Assembly (NCBI GenBank): GCA_017538795.1
Contig: JAFYIE010000066.1
Span: 1-64,000 of the forward strand
Source of the DNA: Bacteroidales bacterium
GTDB lineage: Bacteria > Bacteroidota > Bacteroidia > Bacteroidales > F082
DNA: 64,000 nucleotides
Direction: 5' to 3'
This document shows positions 8,001 to 16,692 of the stretch, in pieces. Both the position numbers and the translations under genes were made by a program. The first letter of the stretch is position 1, and every line of letters begins with the position of its first letter. The notes beneath the pieces are model-generated. The model was not told where the DNA came from and did not search any database. It was given only the letters and a program-made list of their open reading frames with translations.

Positions 8001-8459
8001 TTAATGTTTTCTTTGAAAGCGTTCGGTGCAATCTATAAGATTGCCGTCTGTCACTTTATAAAATCGCTGGTTTGTCTCCGGCGACTTCAGTCCGCCTTTC
8101 TCATCGTCGTACGGACCGAATTTTATATAATCGAAGTCGTTGATATTCACTGGCTTGTCGTATCTTCCGGAATACCAGGCGACCTTAAGTTTCAAAGTGT
8201 TTTTGATGTAATGTGCCAAAGTTTCCACCTCGTTTTTCGCAGCGTCACCACCCATGATGCACACGCAGGTGATGTCGCCACGATAAATCTCAACGAGTCT
8301 ACTCAGTTCGTCTTCAGTGAGTTCGGCGCCTATATTCTCCCACAGATGCGGGCTGTGGCAGGCAGGGCAATGATTCGGGCAGTTGGTGAGGTTAATCGCC
8401 AGACTCACCTCGTCGGGAACCTCCTGAAAGACGACGTCGTAGTTGTAGTACTTCAGCAT
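8001..8459 (-). CDS. nrdG: Anaerobic ribonucleotide reductase activating protein (radical SAM)
   Basis: The 152-residue radical-SAM activase uses a [4Fe-4S] cluster and SAM to place the glycyl radical on NrdD. The cluster motif CPNHCPACHS (C-x3-C-x2-C, about residues 27-34) is present. The downstream sequence VCIMGGDAAKNEV matches the GGD/GGE SAM-binding strand. The length is normal. It follows nrdD by 11 bases in an operon and ends at a perfect terminator. Confidence 0.95.
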   Translation of the reverse strand: MLKYYNYDVVFQEVPDEVSLAINLTNCPNHCPACHSPHLWENIGAELTEDELSRLVEIYRGDITCVCIMGGDAAKNEVETLAHYIKNTLKLKVAWYSGRYDKPVNINDFDYIKFGPYDDEKGGLKSPETNQRFYKVTDGNLIDCTERFQRKH

Positions 8460-8470
8460 CTCCCGCTATC

Positions 8471-10561
8471 TTAGAATTTAGCGTAGTAACGTTTGCCTGC
8501 TTCCACCTGACGAGCCTGTGAGAAATTGCTGACGCGTTTCATGTAGCCGATGACGCGTGTGAGATAGTCGAGGTGTTCGCTGCCGCACTTCGGGCATTTC
8601 TTGAGATAACGCTTGTCGATGTGACCGCAGTCGTTGCAAACGGTGTTCGGGATATTGAATGTGAAGTAGTTGCAGCCTTCTTTCGATGCCACGCGCAGAA
8701 GCTGGCGATACTGTTCCTCTGTGAGGTGTTCCTCGAGGTTGCAGTGCAATGCCGAGCCGCCAGTGAGGTGTTTGATGTAACGCTCGCCATGGAGTTTGAA
8801 CTTATCGAGGACGTTAGTGTTCTGGTTCTCAACGACGTAGAAGTAGCTATTGTAGCAGTCGCGAGGCACTTTGTAGCCGTCTTCTTTGTCCCATTTCGCG
8901 TGTTTCACGCCCACGTTCTCAGCAGGAATCATTTCGCAGTTGAACATCAGGCCTGGTTTCTTGTACTGTTTGTTGTACTTCTCGATAAGGCTGAGAATCT
9001 GTTCCACGAAGTGCTGATACTCAGGGTTGTCGCTGATTTCGATGCCTTTAAACTCTGCTGCCTCGACTATACCGTTCACACCTATTGTGAGGTACTGGCG
9101 GTCGATTGCGATGTAGCCGGCGTCGAACAACGGGAGCATGCCTTTGTCACGGAGGTAACGGAGGTTGCTGTCGTAAGCCATCTGCACCTTATGCATGAGG
9201 TCGATGACTTCCTCGACGAAGCTGAGGAACGGCAGGTGGTTCTGCTCCTCGTACTGGATGCAGCGGTTCATGTTGATTGTGAGCACGCTCTTCGAGCCTG
9301 TCGACACGCCACCGGCGCCGAGGGTGTAGCTGAACTCGTTGTCGGTAATCTCGTTGCGGAGACGGCAGCATGAGCTGAGTGAGTCGGCGTTGTCGCTGAC
9401 GTAGGTGAAGAACGAATGGCCTTCGGCATACATTTCAGCGGTGAAGTCGGCGTATTCCTTGTCGGCGATGTCGCCATTTTCCGAAAGGAGAGCCATGGTC
9501 TCGACAGGGAATGTCAAGACGGTCTTGAGGCGTTCCGCGTTGAACCATTTCATGAAGCGTTTCTGGAGCCAGTTGAGTGATTCCCAGTCAGGCTGACTGC
9601 CATCAGGGAAGTAGAAGTTACCGAAGAGGCTCTTGAAGTAGAACTTGTCGTAGTAGGAGATGTTCCAGAACACCGACTGGTAGTTACGAGCTCCGGTAGG
9701 CTGGTTGATGGAGTAAACAATCTGTTCGAAGCAGTCGGTGATGACCTTGTCGAGGGTGCGTTTGCGTGTCGACAGGTCGACCACTTCGTTAGCGCGAAGA
9801 TAGTAGTCTTTTCCGTATTCCATCCCGATGAAGTAGTTGAGATACATCAGGAATTCCGGAGTTGCACAGGCGCCGCTCAGCATGCTCGACACCATGAACA
9901 CCATGTTGATGAAGCCGCCGCAGAACGACTTAAGGTTGGTCGGGCGTGTTGCGTTGCCGCCTATTGACTTGGTGCCTTCGAGGAGCCAAGGATACATAGT
10001 GATACTGGCGCAGTAGTTGGCGATGCTTGTCTCATCATTCTTGTAGATGAAGTGATGGTTAAGCAGCTCGATATACTTGTCGGCCACTTCCTTGCCGTAC
10101 ATGTCTTTGATTTTATCGCAAAGCATACGGCGGTTCAGACGTATGAAGTTTGATTTTGGCAATTCGCCGATGAGTGTCGCGATATTCTTTTTCTCGACAT
10201 TGGCGTTGGCGTCGTACTTACTTCCAGTTGCCGCATTCTGGGCGTTGCAGTAGTTGATGAGGAAGTCGAGTTTATCTTTGACTTCACGATCCTCATAATG
10301 ACGCTGACGATAAAGAATATACGATTTAGCGACGTTGTAATAACGTTCAGCCATGAGTGCGTTCTCGACTTGGTTCTGAATCTCCTCAACAGAAATTCCG
10401 TCGTGGATGCTGACGCGGCTCATGATGTTGGTGAGAACCTCCTGCGGAGCGAAGCTACCGACGCTGAGGAAGGCTTTCTGAATTGCATTTTTAATTTTAT
10501 CAACTGAGAAAGGCTCGCGCTTACCATTTCTCTTGATAATAAAGACCTGGTTAAACTCCAT
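8471..10561 (-). CDS. nrdD: Anaerobic ribonucleoside-triphosphate reductase
   Basis: This 696-residue class III ribonucleotide reductase makes dNTPs without oxygen. An N-terminal ATP-cone (KRNGKREPFSVDKIKNAI) gives allosteric control. The finger-loop region carries SSCCRLRNEI. A zinc site is formed by CNDC (642-645) and CPKC (656-659). The C-terminal glycyl-radical motif RVIGYMKRVSNF places the radical at Gly672. It is the first gene of nrdDG, with a promoter about 110 bases upstream. Its presence indicates strict or facultative anaerobic growth. Confidence 0.97.
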   Translation of the reverse strand: MEFNQVFIIKRNGKREPFSVDKIKNAIQKAFLSVGSFAPQEVLTNIMSRVSIHDGISVEEIQNQVENALMAERYYNVAKSYILYRQRHYEDREVKDKLDFLINYCNAQNAATGSKYDANANVEKKNIATLIGELPKSNFIRLNRRMLCDKIKDMYGKEVADKYIELLNHHFIYKNDETSIANYCASITMYPWLLEGTKSIGGNATRPTNLKSFCGGFINMVFMVSSMLSGACATPEFLMYLNYFIGMEYGKDYYLRANEVVDLSTRKRTLDKVITDCFEQIVYSINQPTGARNYQSVFWNISYYDKFYFKSLFGNFYFPDGSQPDWESLNWLQKRFMKWFNAERLKTVLTFPVETMALLSENGDIADKEYADFTAEMYAEGHSFFTYVSDNADSLSSCCRLRNEITDNEFSYTLGAGGVSTGSKSVLTINMNRCIQYEEQNHLPFLSFVEEVIDLMHKVQMAYDSNLRYLRDKGMLPLFDAGYIAIDRQYLTIGVNGIVEAAEFKGIEISDNPEYQHFVEQILSLIEKYNKQYKKPGLMFNCEMIPAENVGVKHAKWDKEDGYKVPRDCYNSYFYVVENQNTNVLDKFKLHGERYIKHLTGGSALHCNLEEHLTEEQYRQLLRVASKEGCNYFTFNIPNTVCNDCGHIDKRYLKKCPKCGSEHLDYLTRVIGYMKRVSNFSQARQVEAGKRYYAKF

Positions 10562-10670
10562 ACTACTTGTTTTTATATATTATTATTGCTCGTTTTGTTA
10601 AGATTTTCAAGGAATTGCGGGGATTTGCCTTTAGGCCTTCTCCCCATCTTTTTTGTCATCTTTCACAATG

Positions 10671-10678
10671 CAAAATTA
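10671..10678 (-). promoter_or_regulatory. -7 box of nrdDG
   Basis: TAATTTTG on the minus strand, giving a leader of about 100 nt. The leader holds a GGGGA...TCCCC inverted pair (about 10611-10646). I saw no convincing pair of NrdR boxes. Confidence 0.45.
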
Positions 10679-10732
10679 TACAAAACTTTTCGGTTTGGAG
10701 CGCGTTTTTTTAGGTTTTTATTAACAAAATTA

Positions 10733-11470
10733 TCAACATTTCATAACATCAACAGCCACAAGGCTTTGCCGATTTTCGAGTGCTTTTTTCACCTTCGTGA
10801 AGCCTTTTTCGACGACAAAACGACCGTCTTTTTTGTTGATAATTAATTTCTCCCCGGCATCATCCGGCTCATTACCTTTTAATATTAATGACTTTGGCGA
10901 AAGCCATATTTTTGTGTATTCTTTCCCTTCTTCAAAAGCTTTGAAGCTGTTGTAAATCAGCTCGTTAACCTCATCACGGCTGGCATGGCTGGTGTCGACA
11001 ATCAAATCGTAGTTGTTGTAGTCGTCGAGGTTGCAGTGATAGAAATTCTGGTAACGCAGCAGTTCGCTTTGACGTCTCTCCATAATCTCTTTGCGTGCCG
11101 TCGTCTTGTCGGTATACGACTCGCTGACGCGGCCTGTGTCGTTGAAGATACGTTCGGTGGCAGTATCCACATCCACATAGAGGTAAATCTTAAATGAAGA
11201 AGGCACAAAATGCCATGCCATGCGCGAGTCGAAGATGATTTTCTCGTCGGTGCGGCCCAGCTCAGCCATGGTGTCGTCGACATAATGGTCGTATTTCGGG
11301 TCGTTCTCGATAAACTGGTTGAATTCCTTCGCCGACATGCCGTGTTTGGCGGCTAACTGACGGAACAGCAGGCCTGCCGACACTATTCTAAAAGGCATTT
11401 TACTTATCAGATAATTAGCGACGGTGCTTTTTCCGCTACCGAGCTCGCCCGACAATGTGATGTGGTTCAT
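10733..11470 (-). CDS. Cytidylate-kinase-like nucleotide kinase with C-terminal extension
   Basis: The 245-residue P-loop kinase has Walker A GELGSGKST (8-16) and the Cytidylate_kin2 pattern: RIVSAGLLFRQLA, DSRMAWHF and a YVDVDTATERIF strand. It probably phosphorylates CMP/dCMP, but Cmk2-type kinases are less well characterised than Cmk. The last 60 or so residues (KGNEPDDAGEKL onward) form a short additional domain of unknown role. It is the last gene of the hisS operon and overlaps the preceding membrane-protein gene by four bases (ATGA). Confidence 0.75.
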   Translation of the reverse strand: MNHITLSGELGSGKSTVANYLISKMPFRIVSAGLLFRQLAAKHGMSAKEFNQFIENDPKYDHYVDDTMAELGRTDEKIIFDSRMAWHFVPSSFKIYLYVDVDTATERIFNDTGRVSESYTDKTTARKEIMERRQSELLRYQNFYHCNLDDYNNYDLIVDTSHASRDEVNELIYNSFKAFEEGKEYTKIWLSPKSLILKGNEPDDAGEKLIINKKDGRFVVEKGFTKVKKALENRQSLVAVDVMKC

Positions 11471-11949
11471 TTTCCGTCTTTAAAAGGGTTAATTTTTTGT
11501 GTTTCAGTTTGAATGATATCGGTAAACTTTGAAATGACCTTCAGCGGTGCGATAATGAGCACTATAAAAAGCTCGATGATATAAGTCATCCACGCTGGAG
11601 GATAGGTCGTAAAGAATTGACAGCCAATGAGTAAAAAGGTGAATATCATGAAAAGAAACTTACCGAAACGTTTCTTGAAAAACACCAGAAAGAGGCTCAC
11701 AATAATAAAGGCAAGGAGAACCCATTGAATTATGAACAAAGTAAAATGATTGGAATTCACCACGTCGTTCAGGTTGTTATCAGTGTAAGCCTTGTCGAAA
11801 ACGGTGTTGTATTTTATCAAAAGATAGGTCGTAAAGGAGAAAAGCAATATATAATAGGTGATTGCGAAGGTGCACAGCAGCTTCATGCCAAGCGAAACGT
11901 GCTCACGCTCAACGAATATACTCTGTCTCTCCTTTTCGACCTGCTCCAT
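11467..11949 (-). CDS. Unknown four-helix membrane protein
   Basis: I do not recognise this 160-residue protein. It begins with a charged stretch (MEQVEKERQSIFVEREH) and has about four hydrophobic helices, for example around YYILLFSFTTYLL, WVLLAFIIVSLFLVFF, FLFMIFTFLLIG and IIELFIVLIIAPL. It ends in a polar tail INPFKDGK. It shares one base with the preceding gene and four with the kinase gene, so the three are translationally coupled. Confidence 0.7.
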   Translation of the reverse strand: MEQVEKERQSIFVEREHVSLGMKLLCTFAITYYILLFSFTTYLLIKYNTVFDKAYTDNNLNDVVNSNHFTLFIIQWVLLAFIIVSLFLVFFKKRFGKFLFMIFTFLLIGCQFFTTYPPAWMTYIIELFIVLIIAPLKVISKFTDIIQTETQKINPFKDGK

Positions 11950-12443
11950 TATTGCAATACCTTTTTATAATAATTGTAATATATGGCGATGAACACCGCT
12001 GTGATGATAACGCCTCCCCAAGGTGACGATCCAGTAACACTATCGAACATCAAAACTTCGATAATCAAAACCAAAATTTGGGCGATAGCATAAATGTGGA
12101 AGCCTTTTTTAAGCTGTCTCCACATGTAAAGCACGCCGATGAACGAAGCCACATAAAGCAATGCAGTGTACAGATAATAGCTTCTGCCGACATTCAATAT
12201 TGCCGCCATCGCCTGTTCATATTGTCCTTCCTTCACCCCGAATTTATCCATCATTTCGAGGTAATTCTCATCTTCGGTAAGATCCTTCAACGTTCCAAAC
12301 ACAAGGAACGTGCCTATTCCGATAAAGAACTGATACACAGCGTTAATAAACGAGAGAACGCAGAAAAGCGAAAGTCCAAACGGGCGTTCCGGTTTCGGGT
12401 TTTCAACATCGCTAAATGTTGGGATTTGATCGTTTTCTTCCAT
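11949..12443 (-). CDS. Unknown membrane protein
   Basis: The 164-residue protein is not recognised. An acidic, proline-containing N terminus (about 20 residues) precedes four predicted transmembrane segments: GLSLFCVLSFINAVYQFFIG, YLYTALLYVASFIGVLYMW, IYAIAQILVLIIEVLMF and GVIITAVFIAIYYNYY. Size, topology and adjacency to the 160-residue membrane protein suggest the two work together. Nothing in the sequence gives a substrate. It lies 12 bases after hutH in the same operon. Confidence 0.7.
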   Translation of the reverse strand: MEENDQIPTFSDVENPKPERPFGLSLFCVLSFINAVYQFFIGIGTFLVFGTLKDLTEDENYLEMMDKFGVKEGQYEQAMAAILNVGRSYYLYTALLYVASFIGVLYMWRQLKKGFHIYAIAQILVLIIEVLMFDSVTGSSPWGGVIITAVFIAIYYNYYKKVLQ

Positions 12444-12455
12444 AATTCTTAATTT

Positions 12456-13964
12456 TTATTTTTCAAAAATCTTCTCGCCAAGATCGTAATCCTGCAAGAA
12501 TTTCACTGATTTAGCGATTTCAGTGTACATCACCTTGTCAACCTTCACGAATTCCACTTTCTTGCGGTATTCGGCGACGAAATTCTCAATAAATGCTGAT
12601 GATTTGATAGGTTTGCGGAAGTCGAGAGCCTGTGCCGCGTTGAAGAGCTCGATGGCGAGGATGCGCTCGAGGTTGTTGGCAACGCGCAAAGCCTTTGTGG
12701 CTGCGTTGGCACCCATACTCACGTGGTCTTCCTGACCCTGCGACGACTCGATACTATCGACTGATGCCGGCGTGCAGAGCTGTTTGTTCTGGCTGACGAT
12801 AGCAGCAGCTGCATATTGTGGAATCATGAAGCCTGAGTTCAGACCTGGCTCAGCGACGAGGAACGACGGCAGACCGCGTTTTCCGGCGATGAGCTGATAT
12901 GTACGGCGTTCTGAGATGTTACCGAGCTCAGCCATAGCGATAGCGAGGAAATCGAGGCTCAACGCCAGAGGCTGTCCGTGGAAGTTACCTGCCGAGATGA
13001 CCATGTCCTCATCAGGGAACACTGTCGGGTTGTCGGTGACGGCGTTGATTTCCTCACCGAGGATCTGCGACACGTAGTTGATGGCGTCTTTCGAAGCACC
13101 GTGAACCTGCGGGATGCAACGGAACGAATACGGATCCTGAACATGCTGTTTCTCACGAGCGATCATCTCGCTGCCTTTCAGGAAGTTACGGAAACGCTCA
13201 GCGGTGACAATCTGTCCGCGGTGATGACGAATCTGATGAATCTGGTCGAAGAACGGCTCGATGCGACCGTCGAAAGCGTCCAATGAGACGGCGCCAATCA
13301 TATCGGCGAGGTACTGCAGACGGAATGCCTTGAGCAACACGTAGGTGCCGTATGAGCACATGAACTGTGTGCCGTTGAGCAGTGCCAGACCTTCTTTCGA
13401 CTGAAGTGTTATAGGCTCCCAACCGAAAATCTTGCAGACTTCAGCGGCTGGACGGATTTCGCCTTTGTAATGAACCTCACCGAGGCCGAGCAATGGCAGC
13501 ATGAGGTTGGCGAGTGGTGCGAGGTCGCCTGAAGCGCCGAGTGAACCCTCATCGTAAACAACTGGCAGAACGTCGTTGTTGAAGAAGTCGATAAGTCGCT
13601 GAACTGTAACGAGTTGCACACCCGAGTTACCGTACGACATGTTCTGAATCTTCAGAAGGAGCATGATGCGGATGATTTCTTCCGGGACAAGGTCGCCGGT
13701 GCCACAAGCGTGCGACATCACCAGGTTTTTCTGGAGAGTGCTGAGGTCTTCCTTCGAGATGTTGACGTTGCAGAGTGAGCCGAAGCCGGTTGTGACGCCG
13801 TAAATCGGGGTTTTCTGGGTCTCCATCTTCTTGTCGAGATAGTCGCGGCATTTCTGGATGCGCTGTTTTGCGTCGTCTGACAATGCGAGTTTGTAATGCT
13901 CGCTGATGATTCTGTTGACTTCCTCAAATGTGAGGGTTTCTGTTGAGATATAATGTGTCTTCAT
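12456..13964 (-). CDS. hutH: Histidine ammonia-lyase
   Basis: This 502-residue MIO-type lyase converts histidine to urocanate and ammonia. The Ala-Ser-Gly triad that cyclises to the MIO electrophile is at 144-146 in GSLGASGDLAPL, and YGVTTGFG (55-62) is the active-site Tyr loop. The substrate-selectivity pair is Ser-His (84-85, LVMSHACG), as in histidine rather than tyrosine or phenylalanine lyases. No other hut gene is nearby. Instead it sits six bases after hisS, an unusual pairing of histidine charging and breakdown. Confidence 0.93.
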   Translation of the reverse strand: MKTHYISTETLTFEEVNRIISEHYKLALSDDAKQRIQKCRDYLDKKMETQKTPIYGVTTGFGSLCNVNISKEDLSTLQKNLVMSHACGTGDLVPEEIIRIMLLLKIQNMSYGNSGVQLVTVQRLIDFFNNDVLPVVYDEGSLGASGDLAPLANLMLPLLGLGEVHYKGEIRPAAEVCKIFGWEPITLQSKEGLALLNGTQFMCSYGTYVLLKAFRLQYLADMIGAVSLDAFDGRIEPFFDQIHQIRHHRGQIVTAERFRNFLKGSEMIAREKQHVQDPYSFRCIPQVHGASKDAINYVSQILGEEINAVTDNPTVFPDEDMVISAGNFHGQPLALSLDFLAIAMAELGNISERRTYQLIAGKRGLPSFLVAEPGLNSGFMIPQYAAAAIVSQNKQLCTPASVDSIESSQGQEDHVSMGANAATKALRVANNLERILAIELFNAAQALDFRKPIKSSAFIENFVAEYRKKVEFVKVDKVMYTEIAKSVKFLQDYDLGEKIFEK

Positions 13965-13970
13965 TGTATG

Positions 13971-15332
13971 TTATTTTTTGATTATTTCGATTAAATTTTC
14001 AGCTTTCACGCTCTCCTGACGGCCTTCTTTCATCCATTTCACGGTGAAAGTCTTGTCGTTGACCTCGGTCTCGCCTGCCATCACCACCACCGGGATGTTG
14101 CGCTGGTCGGCATATTTCATCTGCTTCTGAATCTTGCTTGCGTCAGGATAGATTTCAGCGTTAACTCCTTGACGGCGAAGCTGTTGCAGATATGGGAGGC
14201 AATAAAGCTCCTCGTTTTTGCCGAAGTTCAAGAAGATGACTTCTGTGTTCTCGGCGTTCTTCTCCGGGAAGAGCTTCAATTCGTTTAAAACGTCGTAGAT
14301 ACGGTCTGCTCCGAAGCTGATGCCGACGCCTGAAACGTTAGGCAGGCCGAAGATTCCGGTGAGGTTGTCGTAGCGACCACCGCCAGAGATGCTGCCCATC
14401 GCCACGTCTTTTGCCTTGACCTCGAAGATGGCTCCAGTGTAATAGTTGAGGCCGCGAGCGAGGGTAAGGTCGAGTTCGTATTCGATGCGTAATCCCATAA
14501 CATCCAAGTAGTTAAATAAAGTATCAAGCTCCTCGATGCCTTTTGTCCCGACTTCGATGCCGTTCATGATAGATTTCAGCTGCGCCATCTTCTCGCGGGC
14601 GGTGCCTTTCATGAAGAGAATCGGCTGAAGACGGTTGATTGCCGACTGTTCGAGACCTTTCTCAGCAAGTTCGGCGTTCACCGCGTCGATTCCGATTTTA
14701 TCGAGTTTGTCGATTGCCACAGTGATATCGACGAGAGCGTCAGGTTTTCCGATGTATTCGGCAATTCCGGCGAGCACTTTGCGGTTGTTAATCTTCATCA
14801 CCACGTTGATTCCCAGCTTGTTGAACACTTCATCGACGATCTGCACGAGTTCAGCCTCGTTGAGAAGTGAGTCGCTGCCGATGATATCGACATCGCACTG
14901 GTAGAACTCGCGATAACGGCCTTTCTGAGGGCGGTCGGCGCGCCACACCGGCTGCATCTGATAGCGTTTGAACGGGAATGCGATCTGGTCGCGGTACATC
15001 GTGACGAAGCGCGCGAACGGCACTGTGAGGTCGTAGCGGAGACCTTTCTCACAGATCTTGCTTGAAAGCTTCAGTGAGTCAAGCGGTTGGCCGTTCTGCT
15101 CCACTCCCGACATGAAGTCGCCCGAGTTGAGGATACGGAACAGGAGCTTGTCGCCTTCGTCGCCGTATTTGCCGAGCAGCGTGGAGAGGTTTTCCATCGA
15201 AGGAGTCTCAATCGGTTGAAAACCAAAGCGTTTGAACACGCCTTTTATCGTGTCGAATATATAATTTCGGCGCATCATGACATCCGGCAGGAAGTCGCGA
15301 GTGCCCTTAGGAATTGACGGTTTCTGTGCCAT
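13971..15332 (-). CDS. hisS: Histidyl-tRNA synthetase
   Basis: This 453-residue class II synthetase has an N terminus [16 protein letters not shown] and motif 2 region [15 protein letters not shown]. The histidine-specific [14 protein letters not shown] is present, as is motif 3 [18 protein letters not shown]-terminal anticodon-binding domain begins near [11 protein letters not shown]. It is the first gene of a five-gene operon continuing to hutH, two membrane proteins and a nucleotide kinase. Its -7 box lies 22 bases upstream. Confidence 0.97.
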   Translation of the reverse strand: MAQKPSIPKGTRDFLPDVMMRRNYIFDTIKGVFKRFGFQPIETPSMENLSTLLGKYGDEGDKLLFRILNSGDFMSGVEQNGQPLDSLKLSSKICEKGLRYDLTVPFARFVTMYRDQIAFPFKRYQMQPVWRADRPQKGRYREFYQCDVDIIGSDSLLNEAELVQIVDEVFNKLGINVVMKINNRKVLAGIAEYIGKPDALVDITVAIDKLDKIGIDAVNAELAEKGLEQSAINRLQPILFMKGTAREKMAQLKSIMNGIEVGTKGIEELDTLFNYLDVMGLRIEYELDLTLARGLNYYTGAIFEVKAKDVAMGSISGGGRYDNLTGIFGLPNVSGVGISFGADRIYDVLNELKLFPEKNAENTEVIFLNFGKNEELYCLPYLQQLRRQGVNAEIYPDASKIQKQMKYADQRNIPVVVMAGETEVNDKTFTVKWMKEGRQESVKAENLIEIIKK

Positions 15333-15354
15333 TTTTTGAAAGTTTTACAAACTG

Positions 15355-15362
15355 CAAAGATA
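15355..15362 (-). promoter_or_regulatory. -7 box of the hisS operon
   Basis: TATCTTTG on the minus strand, 22 bases before the hisS ATG. Confidence 0.6.
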
Positions 15363-15435
15363 GGAATTTTTGTTAAAAGATTAGAGATAAAAGATAAAAG
15401 TTTTAAAAACGGGCTGCGTGAAAGGATTTTTTGAT

Positions 15436-15443
15436 TATTTTTG
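15436..15443 (+). promoter_or_regulatory. -7 box of hicBA
   Basis: TATTTTTG, 20 bases upstream of the chosen hicB ATG at 15464. This is the main reason for rejecting the earlier in-frame ATG at 15431, which would precede the transcription start. Confidence 0.55.
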
Positions 15444-15463
15444 CGGAACAAATTAATAACAAT

Positions 15464-15682
15464 ATGGAATACACAATTTTGATTCATAAGGACGAAAAAA
15501 GCGGCTGGTATTGCGGTCAGTGCGAGCAGTTGCCCGGAGCGATTTCGCAAGGTGCCACTTTTGAAGAACTTATGGAAAACATGAAAGAAGCGATTTCATT
15601 GATTTTGGAGTACAACAAAGAGAAAGCCCGCGAGAATTTCAAAGGCGAACGTATTTTTTACAGAAAGTTAGCCATGGCATAA
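15464..15682 (+). CDS. hicB: HicB-family antitoxin, short form
   Basis: The 72-residue partial-RNase-H-fold protein contains YTILIHKDEKSGWYCGQCEQ, then LPGAISQGATFEELMENMKE and a predicted helix ISLILEYNKEKA. This is the HicB core that binds and blocks HicA. It lacks the C-terminal DNA-binding domain seen in longer HicB proteins, so autoregulation may differ. It is followed one base later by hicA; the antitoxin-first order is the reverse of the commonest arrangement. Confidence 0.85.
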   Translation: MEYTILIHKDEKSGWYCGQCEQLPGAISQGATFEELMENMKEAISLILEYNKEKARENFKGERIFYRKLAMA

Positions 15683-15683
15683 T

Positions 15684-15875
15684 ATGAAAAGAAACCTTTT
15701 AATTAAGCATCTGCAACAAAATGGATGTGTGTTGCGACGCGAAGGCTCAAACCATAGCCTCTATGAAAGTCCGAACGGGATAATTGTCGCCGTCCCCCGT
15801 CATCCAAACATTGTTGATTACACTGCAAAAACTATTTGCAAACAGTTAGGAATTCCTGTTGTTGGAAGTAATTGA
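15684..15875 (+). CDS. hicA: HicA mRNA-interferase toxin
   Basis: This 63-residue dsRBD-like toxin has the HicA signature: helix LLIKHLQQNGCVLRREGSNH, with catalytic His in GSNHSLY, and a basic strand IIVAVPRHPNIVDY. It would cleave translated mRNA when free of HicB. It is paired one base downstream of hicB. It opens the AT-rich accessory patch running to about 17.1 kb, consistent with horizontal acquisition. Confidence 0.88.
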   Translation: MKRNLLIKHLQQNGCVLRREGSNHSLYESPNGIIVAVPRHPNIVDYTAKTICKQLGIPVVGSN

Positions 15876-15918
15876 GAAAATTTTCAACTCATTTTATAAT
15901 TTATTACAAAAAAAACTT

Positions 15919-15926
15919 TATCTTTG
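15919..15926 (+). promoter_or_regulatory. -7 box of the candidate structured RNA
   Basis: TATCTTTG places a start near 15930, just before the GGTTTAA-GCAA-TTAAACC hairpin. Confidence 0.55.
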
Positions 15927-15929
15927 CAA

Positions 15930-16138
15930 GTGGTTTAAGCAATTAAACCGATGATTTATTGAAATTAACGAAGCGTTATGCCGTTCTGCTGATAGGAACG
16001 TGAGAAATTCTAATCGGAATGCAGACAAGGTATAATGGTTCGCGCTGTATAGCGTGGACTGTTTTCCATTTCTACATTCCAAGGTTATTCTCACGACCTC
16101 TATCAGAAGAAGTGGTTTATCAGTGCCACGCTTTTTTA
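15930..16138 (+). ncRNA. Candidate structured RNA, about 210 nt, 6S-like rod
   Basis: The promoter, fold and terminator form a self-contained unit with no coding potential. A 5' hairpin (15932-15938 with 15943-15949) has a GCAA tetraloop. A long rod then pairs 15971-15976 with 16128-16133, 15989-15995 with 16100-16106, 15999-16006 with 16088-16095, 16016-16024 with 16072-16080, 16034-16038 with 16066-16070 and 16041-16046 with 16051-16056. Large internal loops lie at 15977-15988/16107-16127 and 16007-16015/16081-16087. A U6 run ends it. Size, rod shape and internal bubble recall 6S RNA, but I cannot align it to a known family. Confidence 0.55.
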
Positions 16139-16208
16139 TTAAACAAGTGTCTTTATTGGTGCTGTGAGGACATACAAGTTGCGCCCGACACGTATAAGGG
16201 ACATTATT

Positions 16209-16688
16209 ATGAAAAAAGGGTTATTGATAGCGTTAATGCTCATTTTTACTACTCCTTTTGTTGTAAATGCACAATTAAAAAAGTCTTCAGAAATAGAAAA
16301 AGTAAGATCTTTTACAAATGGAACAGTTGCTTTATTTAAAACAACTATTATCGATGATTTTGAATTGTTAAATGACACCATTGAAATATATGCTGTAAAA
16401 TTACCAAACGTTTCAACATATCATAGTCCTATAGTTCTATATCTTGGTACCAAAGAAAATATGTTAAAAAATTTGCAAGATTTTTCAGACGCATTAAATA
16501 ATGGGAAAAAAGGAGAATCTTTTGAATTTGATGTATTAAATAAAAAATACTATTTATCATTTGGAAAAGTTTTGGGTCAGCGTTGTTTTCTTGTTAGCGA
16601 ACCTTATAGTTCATCTAATGATTATGGTCGTTTCTTTAAATCTACTATTGATGACATTATTGAGTATTTTAAGAAAGTAGAAGAATAA
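16209..16688 (+). CDS. Small secreted protein of unknown function
   Basis: The 159-residue product has a clear Sec signal peptide (MKKGLLIALMLIFTTPFVVNA, cleavage before QLKK). The remaining mixed alpha/beta sequence has no motif I recognise. Base composition is markedly AT-rich compared with flanking genes. I chose the ATG at 16209, because the 15 residues before it (in frame from 16164) are not signal-like. The next gene begins four bases after the stop, so they are probably co-transcribed. Confidence 0.6.
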   Translation: MKKGLLIALMLIFTTPFVVNAQLKKSSEIEKVRSFTNGTVALFKTTIIDDFELLNDTIEIYAVKLPNVSTYHSPIVLYLGTKENMLKNLQDFSDALNNGKKGESFEFDVLNKKYYLSFGKVLGQRCFLVSEPYSSSNDYGRFFKSTIDDIIEYFKKVEE

Positions 16689-16692
16689 ATAT

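Noticed and set aside
7899-8474. 191-codon frame antisense to nrdG
   Set aside because: nrdG has its cluster cysteines on the other strand. This frame reads through the terminator hairpin and nrdG in antisense.
10562-10732. NrdR boxes upstream of nrdD
   Set aside because: I could not find a convincing pair of NrdR-type palindromes at the right spacing. Only a promoter box and a weak hairpin are visible.
15431-15463. Eleven-codon N-terminal extension of hicB
   Set aside because: It spans the predicted -7 box, and the HicB fold begins exactly at MEYTILI.
16019-16339. 106-codon frame across the candidate RNA
   Set aside because: It covers the rod structure and terminator, is in a different frame from the secreted protein and shows no protein features.
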